Below, piece by piece: positions 1 through 7,911 of a stretch of 64,000 nt of DNA. The translations under genes were made by a program, and so were the position numbers. Within the stretch, counting starts at the first letter, position 1. Each line of letters opens with the position of its first letter. The notes under the pieces were generated by a model. It did no database searches. It was not told the origin of the DNA and saw only the letters and a list, made by a program, of their open reading frames with translations. Origin of the DNA: Micromonospora_J zhanjiangensis (GTDB lineage Bacteria; Actinomycetota; Actinomycetes; Mycobacteriales; Micromonosporaceae); assembly GCF_042650605.1 (NCBI RefSeq), contig NZ_JBHSBN010000019.1, positions 67,007-131,006 on the forward strand, given 5' to 3'.

Positions 1-281
1 AGGATCGAGTCCCGGTAGTCGCGCAACAGCTCAAGGCGAGCCGCGCCGCACGGCCACGGCTGGGCACACGAGCGGCACAGCCACATGGGCCGGATGGGAT
101 CGTGCGGAACGCGCATCAGGCGGACCGCCCGACAAGGCGGAGCCAAGGCATGAGGGCGAAGGGTGGTGGCTTGATCACACGACGATGAGCCATCTCTTGA
201 TAGTGCTACCGCCGTTATCGATCGTCAACCCCTATCGCTGTTTACGATCGTCGGACAATCGGGAATGCCTACCGTCAACCC
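1..281. other. Gene-free left edge with promoter-like AT-richer patch
   Basis: I find no convincing gene here. Bases 195-252 are clearly richer in A/T than their surroundings and contain two closely spaced CGATCG-type sites, including the 8-bp palindrome ACGATCGT at 244-251. This patch probably holds the promoter/operator of the small HTH gene that begins at 282. The first 190 bases are G/C-rich without coding signature and may be the end of a neighbouring gene or element cut by the window. Confidence 0.4.
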
Positions 282-482
282 GTGGTGGAATTCGTCGGGA
301 TCGCTGAGATCCGGGACATGCTCGGCGGCGTGTCGCGTGCTCGTGCGAGCGTCATCGCCTCACGACGCGACTTCCCGGCCCCGTACCAGGTGCTCAAGAT
401 GGGCCAGATCTGGCGTCGGACGGACGTTGAGGCTTGGCTCCGCGAGCACCGCCCGCACCTCGACGCGCCGGACGAGGAATAG
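282..482 (+). CDS. Small AlpA/MerR-like helix-turn-helix protein
   Basis: A 66-residue protein that is essentially one winged-helix DNA-binding unit. Residues 5-30 (GIAEIRDMLGGVSRARASVI) form the helix-turn-helix. The stretch PAPYQVLKMGQIWRRTDVEAWL gives the short wing and following helix typical of AlpA/excisionase-type and phage-related regulators. Such proteins usually act as excision factors or local repressors in integrative elements. The start is one of two adjacent GTG codons (282 or 285); no strong ribosome-binding site is visible. It is convergent with the Uma2 gene at 535. Its position at the window edge, next to toxin-like genes, suggests an integrated element, but no integrase is visible. 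It could equally be a free-standing regulator. Confidence 0.7.
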   Translation: MVEFVGIAEIRDMLGGVSRARASVIASRRDFPAPYQVLKMGQIWRRTDVEAWLREHRPHLDAPDEE

Positions 483-534
483 CCGCCACGTCCGCGTCCG
501 CCACAACGTGGTCGAGGTCGCGGAGCCGCTCAGG

Positions 535-1128
535 TCAGAGCAACAGGTCGTGCGGGTCGAAGTCGATCTCGAACGGCTGGCTGACCCGGAGTCGCCGTCC
601 GCACACCGCCTCGGCGGTGCGCTGATACTCCCCGTCAACCAGGGTCAGGAACTCCACCGAGGCGTGCCGTAGCCGACGGGCGATCTCCACCCGCATGAAG
701 TAGGGGACTCCGCCCTCGGCACACCGGCGCGGCTTGCCGACGAAGTCCTGCTTCCGGCTACCGGCGGAGACGAACTCGACCGCCAAGGTGCAGAGCCGCG
801 CCGGCACCCACTTGTCCTCCTCGTCGGTCTCCGGCAGCGCGTGCAGGACCGTGACGTCCGGCTGAATCCACTTCCTTGTGTCGAAGGTCAGGTTGACCGG
901 CCCGCAGACGAAGAATTTGACGGCTTGGGCGGCGGGTCCGAGTAGATGGATCAGCGTGGCTGCCCCGAACGTGTCGGACATCGTCCGTGTCGGCACGTCT
1001 ACCAACCTGCCGTCGATGCATTCGTAGCGGACAAGAGGTAGTTCCGGTCGGGGAAGAAGGCGGTCGGCCAGTTCGGTCGTCCATCTGCCGTCGAAGTCGA
1101 CCAGCGGGTCGAGCGGGGTGGGCATCAC
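535..1128 (-). CDS. Uma2-family (DUF820) nuclease-fold protein
   Basis: A 197-residue protein of the Uma2 family, which has the PD-(D/E)XK restriction-endonuclease fold and is expanded in actinobacteria and cyanobacteria; its biological role is not settled. The fold is recognisable from the central block KWIQPDVTVLHALPE, the LAVEFVSAGSRKQD segment (the E and following charged residues match the D...E-x-K catalytic region) and the downstream GKPRRCAEGGVPYFMRVEIARR motif, which corresponds to the usual K...Y...GV.eYW region. The start is a GTG at 1128 followed at once by ATG, behind GGAGG. It lies 29 bp downstream of the XRE gene and is probably the last gene of the minus-strand operon starting at 2575. 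In that context it may be a nuclease effector, but that is inference. Confidence 0.8.
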   Translation of the reverse strand: MMPTPLDPLVDFDGRWTTELADRLLPRPELPLVRYECIDGRLVDVPTRTMSDTFGAATLIHLLGPAAQAVKFFVCGPVNLTFDTRKWIQPDVTVLHALPETDEEDKWVPARLCTLAVEFVSAGSRKQDFVGKPRRCAEGGVPYFMRVEIARRLRHASVEFLTLVDGEYQRTAEAVCGRRLRVSQPFEIDFDPHDLLL

Positions 1129-1157
1129 CTCACGTACCTCCTTGATGTGCCTGGAGT

Positions 1158-1460
1158 TCAGGCCGCGTGAGGGCCGTGCGGGCGGAACGCGATGTCGAGG
1201 TCGGCGTTCAGTGCTGTCGCCAACCGGGCCAGTAGCGGGAGGGTGGGTGTCGCCCCACCCGACTCCAGGCGAGAGAGTTGCGGCTGCGTCATGCCGGCCC
1301 GTTGGGCCAACTCAGCCTGCGTCAGGCCGAGTTCCAGCCGCCGGTCGTGCACCATTTGGCCGAGCATCAGCGATGCCCGCGCCTCCTCATAGACGGCGGC
1401 GTGCTCGTCAGTCGCGGTGAGCTCCCAACTGTCAGATGGGGCGACGCGTTCAAGTCGCAT
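1158..1460 (-). CDS. XRE-family HTH regulator, antitoxin-like
   Basis: A 100-residue protein with an N-terminal extension of about 35 residues and a C-terminal XRE (Cro/C1) helix-turn-helix, visible as LGLTQAELAQRAGMTQPQLSRLESG and then TPTLPLLARLATALNADLDI. The domain layout matches HigA/MqsA-type antitoxin or auto-repressor proteins. Its ATG overlaps the end of the PIN-domain gene by 11 bp, so the two are translationally coupled, as in toxin-antitoxin operons with the toxin gene first. It would be expected to bind an operator upstream of the operon. Whether it neutralises the PIN protein, or the upstream HTH protein does, cannot be decided from sequence. Confidence 0.85.
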   Translation of the reverse strand: MRLERVAPSDSWELTATDEHAAVYEEARASLMLGQMVHDRRLELGLTQAELAQRAGMTQPQLSRLESGGATPTLPLLARLATALNADLDIAFRPHGPHAA

Positions 1461-2037
1461 CTATGGATTTAACCATTGTCTGGACTGCGGATGTCATCCC
1501 GTAACGGCTGCTGAGTATTTCCAAGATCTCTTCTTCGGTTCGTACGGGACCCATCCTGCCTGACCGTGCGGCGATGCCCCTGACGACAGACCGAGCCCGC
1601 ACAGGATCCAGAGAGACCGTGTTCACTGCGAACTCACGAGGTGTCAGCACCTGTATCCCGGTGGGCATTTTGCCAGCGGGGAGGTCTCGAACGTTGTGGG
1701 TGACAACGGCGCCCGCGCTGGCCACGACGGCTGCGGCAACCAGATGCTCGTCATGGGGATCGGGAAGGCCGTACGTGCCGTCCAGGCCTTCCCACCCCGT
1801 AACTTCCGCATCGTCGAAATGGTGGCGCATCTGCTCGATGAGACGGCGCGCCCGCTTGGTCGCCTCGCCCTCGTCCTTGCCCCGCTCGATGAGCTTCGTC
1901 CGCTCCTCGAACTCCAACTCTTCAAGGACGACCGCATTCCACACAGGTCGGTACATTCCTTCGACGGCAAGAGAGAGTAGGAAATCCCGCTGCAAGCTGG
2001 GCCACAGGACGCAGGTGTCGAGGAGTGCGGTGAACAC
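1450..2037 (-). CDS. PIN-domain ribonuclease, toxin-like
   Basis: A 195-residue PIN-domain protein. The N-terminal strand FTALLDTCVLWPS carries the first catalytic Asp. A Glu-rich middle helix (LEELEFEERTK) and the C-terminal GLPDPHDEHLVAAAVVASAGAVVTHNVRD block carry the remaining acidic residues and the Thr-His-Asn typical of the family. These residues hold a divalent metal and cleave RNA. At 195 residues it is longer than a classical VapC (about 130) and has a C-terminal extension of about 55 residues. It starts at GTG 2037, four bases after the stop of the upstream HTH gene, and overlaps the downstream XRE gene. Probable role: toxin of a type II-like system. Confidence 0.85.
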   Translation of the reverse strand: MFTALLDTCVLWPSLQRDFLLSLAVEGMYRPVWNAVVLEELEFEERTKLIERGKDEGEATKRARRLIEQMRHHFDDAEVTGWEGLDGTYGLPDPHDEHLVAAAVVASAGAVVTHNVRDLPAGKMPTGIQVLTPREFAVNTVSLDPVRARSVVRGIAARSGRMGPVRTEEEILEILSSRYGMTSAVQTMVKSIDAT

Positions 2038-2041
2038 CCGC

Positions 2042-2575
2042 TTATTCTGTCAGGCCCTTGCGTCGACGCGCGACCGAGCGACGTGCATTCCGCAGCCGCT
2101 GCAGCACAGCATCGAGATCCTCCTCATCGTCGATGCTTACTGACGTTTCCTCAAGCGCGGCGTACTGTTCGGCTCTGCGCCGTTCTCTGTATGCGAGCAG
2201 GTCGGGCAGCAGGATCCGGCGATGTGTTCCCGTTCGGTCGAACGGAATCCTGCCGTCGTCGAGCAATTTGACCACTGTCGGCCGGCTGACTCCCAACAGA
2301 TCGGCGGCCTGTTGGGTCGTCAGCGTCATGGTCCGGGGTGCGACCGTTACCGCGAGCCCTTGACGAAGAGCCTCGACCACCTGGCGAAGGACGCCGTGAA
2401 TCTCGGCGGGAAGCTCTACCCGGTCACCGGGAGTGGCTCCAGCCAGAAAATATCGAGGCTCCACCTTGCCCCGACCCGCTCTCTCGTGGGCCTGCATGAA
2501 GTCGTGGACCTGGGCGAGATGCCCATCCGGTTCCGGCAGGTACGTCTCTTCCCTCAGTGCGGCCGCAGTCATCAC
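2042..2575 (-). CDS. HTH excisionase-type DNA-binding protein, antitoxin-like
   Basis: A 177-residue protein in which residues about 82-135 form a MerR/excisionase-type helix-turn-helix: MTLTTQQAADLLGVSRPTVV, then KLLDDGRIPFDRTGTHRRILLPDLLAY. The acidic/basic C-terminal tail is typical of antitoxins that wrap around a PIN partner. The start is an ATG at 2572 (or the GTG just before it) behind GAGGAGG. It is the first gene of the tight minus-strand cluster and is followed four bases later by the PIN gene, the order expected for antitoxin then toxin. It probably represses its own operon. The coupled XRE gene further downstream makes this a three-component arrangement. Confidence 0.8.
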   Translation of the reverse strand: MMTAAALREETYLPEPDGHLAQVHDFMQAHERAGRGKVEPRYFLAGATPGDRVELPAEIHGVLRQVVEALRQGLAVTVAPRTMTLTTQQAADLLGVSRPTVVKLLDDGRIPFDRTGTHRRILLPDLLAYRERRRAEQYAALEETSVSIDDEEDLDAVLQRLRNARRSVARRRKGLTE

Positions 2576-2673
2576 CCCTCCTCGTCACAAGCATCGTAAC
2601 CACTTTCGTTTCTTGCGTCTATCGGACGACCGAACTGGTGCGGAAGCTGTGGCGTTGAAGAAGGCCGGCCTGC

Positions 2674-4677
2674 TCAGGCAAGGGGAGCGGGGAGCGGGTC
2701 GGTGTGCAGGACGGCGAGGCGGGACACCGCCCGGGTCAGCACCACGTACAACCGGTGCAGGCCGCGCGGCTCGGCGGTCACGATCCGGGCCGGTTCGACG
2801 ACGATGACGTGGTCGTACTCCAGGCCCTTGACCAGGGTGGCGGGCACCACGGTGACCCGCGCCGCGGTCTCGACGTCGTCGGCGGTGGCGCTGTCCACCC
2901 CGGCCGCGGCCAGCGCCGCGCGCAGCCGGTCCACCGCGTCGTCCGCGGCGATCACCGCGACCGAGCCGTCGTGCGCCAGCGCCGCCCGCACCTCGGCCAC
3001 CGTCGCGGGCTCCAGCTCGGTCACGGTACGGACGGCCAGCTCACCGTCCGACCGCAGCGACTGCGCGGCGGGTACGTCGACGCCCAGCGCCGGCAGCAGC
3101 CGGTTGGCGAATTCGACCACGGCGGCCGGCACCCGGAACCCGATGGTCAGCGGGACGACGGCGGCGTCCGGCTTGCCGAGGTGGGCCAGCGACTCGCGCC
3201 AGTCGGTGGCGGCCCACGGCTCGGTGCCCTGGGCCAGGTCGCCGAGGAGGGTGACCGAGCCGTGCTCGCTGCGCCGGGCGATGGCCCGGCACTGCATGGG
3301 GGAGAGGTCCTGCGCCTCGTCGACCACGATGTGCCCGAAGCCGGGGGCGCGTTCGATCAGCCCGGCCGCCTCGTCGATCAGGATCGCGTCCGCCGCCGTC
3401 CACCGGGTGGCCTTGGTGGTACGCGCCGGCTTCGCCCACAGCAGGGCCTGCTGCTCCTCGGCGGTGAGCAGCTCACCAGCCGCCTCGGTGAGGGCCGCCG
3501 GGTCGGAGAGCAGGGTGAAGACCAGCCCTTCCGGGGCGACCGCCGGCCAGCACGCGTCGAGGAACTCGGTCACCTGTTTGCACTTTCCCATCCGGCGCAG
3601 CCAGGCGTCGCTGGGCGACTCGGCCCGGCGGGCCTCGGCCTGCCGTTGCAGCAGGCCGACCACCCGGGCCCGGACCCGTTCCCTGCCGGTGCCGTAGGGC
3701 AGCCCCTCCCGGCGGGCCTCGTCGACCACCCGGCGCAGGGCTTCCGGCTCGATCCGCCAGCGGTACGACCCGTCGGACACCATGATCGGGTCGGTCGGCT
3801 TGCGGACGTACCCGTGCAGGGCCCGGCGGAGCACCTCGGCGAGCCGCGGGTCGTGCTTGACCGCGGCGGCGGCCGGCGGGTCGACCGCGCGGACCGGCAC
3901 CCGGGCGACCAGGTCCTCGACGGTGGCCTGGGCCACCTCGACCTCGCCGAGCGCGGGCAGCACCGCGGCGATGTACGACAGGAACGCCCGGTTCGGTCCG
4001 ACGATCAGCACCCCGGACCGGCGCAGCCGCTCCCGGTGCAGATAGAGCAGGTACGCGGCGCGGTGCAGCCCCACCGCCGTCTTCCCAGTGCCGGGTGCCC
4101 CCTGTACGCAGATCGAGTCGGCCAGGTCGGCGCGGACCAGCTCGTCCTGCTCGGGTTGGATGGTGGCGACGATGTCGCGCATCGGGCCGACCCGGGGCCG
4201 TTCGATCTCGGCGGTGAGGATCCGGCTGGCCGTGCCGAGTTCCTCGCCCCGGTCCAGGTGCTCGTCCTCGAAGCTGGTCAGCTCGCCGGCGTTGAAACCG
4301 AACCGGCGCCGGACGGTGACGCCCTGCGGGTCGCGGGCGCTGGCCCGGTAGAACGCCCGGGAGATCGGCGCCCGCCAGTCCAGCACCATCGGTTCGCCGG
4401 CCTCGTCGGTGACGTGCCGCCGGCCGACGTGGTGCCGGTCCGCGCCGAAGGTCAGCTTGCCGAAGAACAGCGGGGTGGTCGGGTCGTCGGCCAGTTCGGC
4501 CACCCGGCGGGCCATGTGCCGGCCCAACTGCTCGGCGGTGTACGCGTCGCCGGCGACCTTGTCACCGGTGGCGAAGAGCGCCTCGGCGCGCTCCCGCATG
4601 TGCCGCAGGGCCACCCGGGAGGCGGCCAGGTGATCACGTTCGGCGGCGAGGTCGGTGTCGAGATCCGTTGCGGGCAC
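2674..4677 (-). CDS. helR: RNA polymerase recycling motor ATPase HelR (HelD-type)
   Basis: A 667-residue superfamily 1 (UvrD/Rep-like) ATPase of the actinobacterial HelD class. Known members insert into RNA polymerase channels and eject nucleic acid; the HelR branch also displaces rifamycins and confers tolerance. Visible features: an N-terminal antiparallel helical arm (about 1-70), Walker A GAPGTGKT at 193-200, the insertion with LRRMGKCKQVTEFLDACWP near 360-378 that fits the primary-channel element, Walker B VVDEAQDLSPMQ at 451-462, and the C-terminal motifs VKGLEYDHVIVVEP and LYVVLTRAVSRLAVLH. It starts at GTG 4677 behind GAGGATCACC. It is a single-gene unit, divergent from the Uma2 gene at 4898. 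The HelR assignment over generic HelD rests on overall length and family resemblance; I did not find an obvious rifamycin-associated element upstream. Confidence 0.85.
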   Translation of the reverse strand: MPATDLDTDLAAERDHLAASRVALRHMRERAEALFATGDKVAGDAYTAEQLGRHMARRVAELADDPTTPLFFGKLTFGADRHHVGRRHVTDEAGEPMVLDWRAPISRAFYRASARDPQGVTVRRRFGFNAGELTSFEDEHLDRGEELGTASRILTAEIERPRVGPMRDIVATIQPEQDELVRADLADSICVQGAPGTGKTAVGLHRAAYLLYLHRERLRRSGVLIVGPNRAFLSYIAAVLPALGEVEVAQATVEDLVARVPVRAVDPPAAAAVKHDPRLAEVLRRALHGYVRKPTDPIMVSDGSYRWRIEPEALRRVVDEARREGLPYGTGRERVRARVVGLLQRQAEARRAESPSDAWLRRMGKCKQVTEFLDACWPAVAPEGLVFTLLSDPAALTEAAGELLTAEEQQALLWAKPARTTKATRWTAADAILIDEAAGLIERAPGFGHIVVDEAQDLSPMQCRAIARRSEHGSVTLLGDLAQGTEPWAATDWRESLAHLGKPDAAVVPLTIGFRVPAAVVEFANRLLPALGVDVPAAQSLRSDGELAVRTVTELEPATVAEVRAALAHDGSVAVIAADDAVDRLRAALAAAGVDSATADDVETAARVTVVPATLVKGLEYDHVIVVEPARIVTAEPRGLHRLYVVLTRAVSRLAVLHTDPLPAPLA

Positions 4678-4897
4678 GGTGATCCTCTTGGCGGGTTCGG
4701 TCGGCTCGCTCGCGTATCCGGGGAAGAGTCCCTGGCGCGTGGGGACGTCCGCTGCGGTGGCTACCTCACCACGGCCGTCAAGCGGTGGACCAGCCTACGC
4801 GGCGCCCACTCCCTCCCTCCACCGAATTTGGTCGCCGTTTCGTGGCGGCCGGCATGGCACCCTGTGAGGCAGAAGTCGTGGGGAGGTGAGCGTTGCC

Positions 4898-5443
4898 GTG
4901 CTTGAGCATGTGGGTCCGTGGACTGAGGACGAGTACCTCGCACTCGGTGAGACCGCCAATCGGATCGAGCTGTTCGACGGGAGTCTGCTGGTGAGCCCGG
5001 CACCGACCACGCGCCATCAGCACATTTCGCGGCGGCTGGCCAATCTGGTCGACCCGCCGGCCGACGGGGCCGGCCTCTGGGTCTACGAAGCGGTAAATGT
5101 TCGCCTCGCCGGCGGCCGGATCTTCATTCCCAATCTCGTGGTGACGCCGATCGACAACGTCACCATCATCGACGCGGCGGACGTGGTGCTGGTGGGTGAG
5201 GTGGTCTCGCCGGGCAACGCGGGGACCGACCGCCTGTTGAAGATGCAGTTGTACGCCGCCGCCCGGATCGGGTGGTACCTCCTGGTGGAATCGGAGTACC
5301 CGGACACGGTGACGCTGAGGCTGCTCCGCCTCGACGGTGAGCACTACGTCGAGCACGCGGTCGCGAAGGACGGCGAGACGCTGACGGCGACCGGGCCGTT
5401 TCCGTTCGAGATCGACACCCGCGCGCTGCTGCGCCGCCGGTAG
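4898..5443 (+). CDS. Uma2-family (DUF820) nuclease-fold protein
   Basis: About 181 residues, a second and divergent Uma2 protein. The family pattern is clear: WTEDEYLALGETANRIELFDGSLLVSPAPTTRH at the N terminus, then FIPNLVVTPIDN (position of the first catalytic Asp, here replaced by Asn in IPNL), VVLVGEVVSPGNAGTDRLLKMQLYAAARIGWYLLVE and the C-terminal GPFPFEIDTRALL. The usual P-D-x-V motif reading IPNLVV is an oddity that may affect catalysis. The start is ambiguous: a GGGGAGG at 4880-4886 abuts GTG 4886, so GTG 4898, 11 bases on, is the better start. It is divergent from helR and 89 bp upstream of mqnA. No function is assigned beyond the fold. Confidence 0.8.
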   Translation: MLEHVGPWTEDEYLALGETANRIELFDGSLLVSPAPTTRHQHISRRLANLVDPPADGAGLWVYEAVNVRLAGGRIFIPNLVVTPIDNVTIIDAADVVLVGEVVSPGNAGTDRLLKMQLYAAARIGWYLLVESEYPDTVTLRLLRLDGEHYVEHAVAKDGETLTATGPFPFEIDTRALLRRR

Positions 5444-5532
5444 CGGGACGCCGTAGCCGGCGCGTGCGCTGTCGGCCACAAAGCGGGCCACCGCCGGGCG
5501 GTCGTTCCGGAATGCGGGATACGGTCGGCGGC

Positions 5533-6381
5533 ATGAGCGAGCTACGGCGGCCCCGGGTCGGTCACATCCAGTTCCTGAACTGTCTGCCGATCTACTGGGG
5601 GCTGATGCGGTCCGGCGCGCTGATCGACGTCGACCTGCACAAGGACACCCCGGACCAGCTCAACGCCGCCCTGGTCGCCGGCCAGTTGGACATCGGCCCC
5701 ATCTCGCTCGTGGAGTACCTGCGGCACGCCGACGAGCTGCTGCTCCTGCCCGGCCTGGCGGTGGGCAGTGACGGTCCGGTGCTGTCGGTCAACGTGGTGT
5801 CCACCCGGCCGCTGGCCGAACTGGACGGGGCGAAGGTGGCGCTCGGCTCGACGTCGCGGACCGGGGTGCTGCTCGCCCAGATGCTGCTCGCCGAGCGGTA
5901 CGGCGCCCGGCCGGAGTACTTCCGCTGCCCGCCGGAGCTGACCCAGATGCTGCTGGAGGCCGACGCGGGCGTACTGATCGGTGACGTGGCGCTGCGCGCG
6001 CTGTACGAGGCTCCCGGTCAGGGTCTGACCGTGACCGACCTGGGTCAGGACTGGCGGGACTGGACCGGGCTGCCCATGGTGTTCGCCGTGTGGGCGGTCC
6101 GCCGGGACTTCGCCGCCGAGCACCCCGGCCAGGTCAAGGAGGTGCACGAGGCGTTCCTGCGCTCCCGTGACCTGTGCCTGGCCGAGCTGGACGAGGTGGC
6201 CGCCGCAGCGGCGCGCTGGGAGCCGTTCGACGCGGCGACCCTGGCCAACTACTTCCGGGCGTTGGACTTCTCGCTGGGGGACCGGCAGGTCGCCGGCCTG
6301 CGGGAGTTCGCCCGGCGGGCGGCGGCGCTCGGCGCGGTGCCGGCGCTGCCCGAGGGCGGCCCGGAGTTCTTCCCGGTCTGA
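5533..6381 (+). CDS. mqnA: Chorismate dehydratase MqnA, futalosine menaquinone pathway
   Basis: A 282-residue MqnA. The enzyme dehydrates chorismate to 3-[(1-carboxyvinyl)oxy]benzoate, the first committed step of the futalosine route to menaquinone, in the cytosol. The protein begins RRPRVGHIQFLNCLPIYWGL, the family hallmark, and continues with NAALVAGQLDIGPISLVEYL, LGSTSRTGVLLAQMLL and GLPMVFAVWAVRR, consistent with the periplasmic-binding-protein-like two-lobe fold. ATG 5533 was chosen because homology begins there; an upstream GTG at 5464 would add an unconserved arm. Its partner mqnC lies 7 kb downstream, and mqnB, mqnD and mqnE are not in the window, so the pathway genes are scattered. 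Confidence 0.95.
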   Translation: MSELRRPRVGHIQFLNCLPIYWGLMRSGALIDVDLHKDTPDQLNAALVAGQLDIGPISLVEYLRHADELLLLPGLAVGSDGPVLSVNVVSTRPLAELDGAKVALGSTSRTGVLLAQMLLAERYGARPEYFRCPPELTQMLLEADAGVLIGDVALRALYEAPGQGLTVTDLGQDWRDWTGLPMVFAVWAVRRDFAAEHPGQVKEVHEAFLRSRDLCLAELDEVAAAAARWEPFDAATLANYFRALDFSLGDRQVAGLREFARRAAALGAVPALPEGGPEFFPV

Positions 6382-6457
6382 CCGACCGGGCGGTACGTCC
6401 GGCGGCGGCCCGGAATCACCGACCCGGCCTCCCCGGAACCGGCCGCGCCCGGACCGG

Positions 6458-7414
6458 TCAGGTGGCCAGGAGCTGTTTGCCGACGTTCAGGCAGACCTTG
6501 GTGCCGTACTCGAAGCCCAGTTTGATCGGGTAGCGGGTCATCACGCCCACCGACCAGCCGTCGCCGATGGCCAGGCAGCTGACGTGCCAGTTGCCCTCGT
6601 CCTCGCGGGTGACCCAGCCGTTCTTGATGGCGATGTCGTCCTGCTCGTCCTCCGGGAACGCGAGGCGGATCCCGAAGTTGCCGACCCCGCGGACCGCCTC
6701 CATCTCGCCGAGCAGGTACTTGGTCCACTTCGGGCCGGCGGCCCGGCCGTCGGCGATGCAGGCGCCCAGCCGGGTGATGTCCCGGGGCGACAGGTGGGTG
6801 TTGCTCCAGAAGCCCTTCACCGCGCTGCTGTCGGTCAGCTTGCAGATGTCGATCAACCGATCGATCGACTTCTCCCGGCCGACCAGCCGCCACAGGGCCT
6901 CGGCGGCGTCGTTGTCGCTGTCCCGGATCGTGATGCTGACCTGGCGCATCCGGGCGTCACTGGGGGTGGTGCCCTGCTCGGCGTTGCGGCGCAGGAAGTC
7001 CGCCACGATCCATGATTTGATCATCGATGCGGTGGTGCTGGTCTCGGTCATGTTCGCCGACCCGCTGATCTTGCCGGTGCGCCGGTCCATCATCGCCCAG
7101 CTCACCCAGCCGTCGGGGATGTCCACCTTGACGGCCGCGGGCCGGATCGGCAGCGGCGGCAGCGGTGACGGTGTCTGTGTAGGCGACGGCCGACCGCCGC
7201 CGGAGCCGACCCCGCCGGTCCCGTTCTGGCTCGCGCCGGGCAGTATCGTGCGGCCCCAGCTCGCGACCGCGTCGGCCGCGAACGGGGAACCGGGCACCAG
7301 GCGCAGGCCGGCGAGGACGACCACGACCAGGCCGGCGATCAGGGCCAACCGCCGGGGCAGCGACGCGCGCCGATGTCGGCGACGTCGGCTGGCGGGACGG
7401 TACGGGCCGGTCAT
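6458..7414 (-). CDS. Membrane-anchored serine hydrolase, class A beta-lactamase fold
   Basis: A 318-residue protein with a basic N terminus, one membrane segment at about 21-40 (signal anchor), a Gly/Ser/Pro-rich linker at 60-90, and an extracytoplasmic domain of the beta-lactamase/penicillin-binding superfamily. The three active-site motifs are visible: S130-M-I-K133 (SxxK), S166-D-N168 (SDN) and K264-N-G266 at the place of the KTG box, where Asn replaces Thr/Ser. That change is unusual for a true beta-lactamase, so a cell-wall peptidase or non-hydrolytic penicillin-binding role is possible. The ATG follows GGAGAGG. It is convergent with mqnA and divergent from the paa operon across about 500 bp. 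Confidence 0.85.
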   Translation of the reverse strand: MTGPYRPASRRRRHRRASLPRRLALIAGLVVVVLAGLRLVPGSPFAADAVASWGRTILPGASQNGTGGVGSGGGRPSPTQTPSPLPPLPIRPAAVKVDIPDGWVSWAMMDRRTGKISGSANMTETSTTASMIKSWIVADFLRRNAEQGTTPSDARMRQVSITIRDSDNDAAEALWRLVGREKSIDRLIDICKLTDSSAVKGFWSNTHLSPRDITRLGACIADGRAAGPKWTKYLLGEMEAVRGVGNFGIRLAFPEDEQDDIAIKNGWVTREDEGNWHVSCLAIGDGWSVGVMTRYPIKLGFEYGTKVCLNVGKQLLAT

Positions 7415-7911
7415 TGGGACCTCTCCGAGGCCGGGAGCACGGGTATGGGGGGTGGAGCCGACGGGGTCAGTCCGGAGGGTACCCAGGTGACGGTCATGGC
7501 GAGGTGGTCGACATGCCGCTGTCCCTCGCCCGGGTGGTCCGCCCGGGCGACGGTGGGAAACGCTTTCTCCATACTTGGACGCACGTGCGGGGGGCTCCAG
7601 AGGTTCGGACGGGGGCGACCGGGCGCGGGCCGTGGAGGCCGGGGCGGCCTCCGGGGGTGCCGGCCGCGAATTCTACGTGCCCAGGAAGAGGGCGCCACCT
7701 TTCCGAGAACCGATTGTTGCCAAAGGCAAAGAGTTTCGCCCCCGGCTGGGCACTCCCGGACGAAATCTGGCGAAAGGGTGTGATGAGTGTCACGCTGAAG
7801 AGCGAAGCGCGTGGTCGCACCGGGTGGTCGACGGAATCACGCCTGGTGGTTGGATCGATATATGTGTGACACGCTCTGGCCTAACTGTCCGCTAGCTGTA
7901 ACACTTGTCGG
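7415..7911. other. Intergenic region with likely paa operon promoter
   Basis: About 500 bases separate the divergent serine hydrolase and paaA genes, and no credible gene is seen in them. The first 300 bases are G/C-rich. Bases 7780-7910 are richer in A/T and hold two related inverted motifs, GTGTCAC near 7788 and GTGTGACAC near 7864-7872, both followed by GCT. They may be regulator sites for the paa operon, whose regulator is not encoded nearby. No ribosome-binding site precedes the paaA GTG, so a leaderless or weakly led transcript is possible. Confidence 0.35.

Noticed and set aside
2704..4905. Very long open frame antisense to helR
   Set aside because: It arises from third-position G/C bias opposite a real gene. 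Its translation is Gly/Arg/Pro/Val-rich with no domain, while the helR frame has all helicase motifs.
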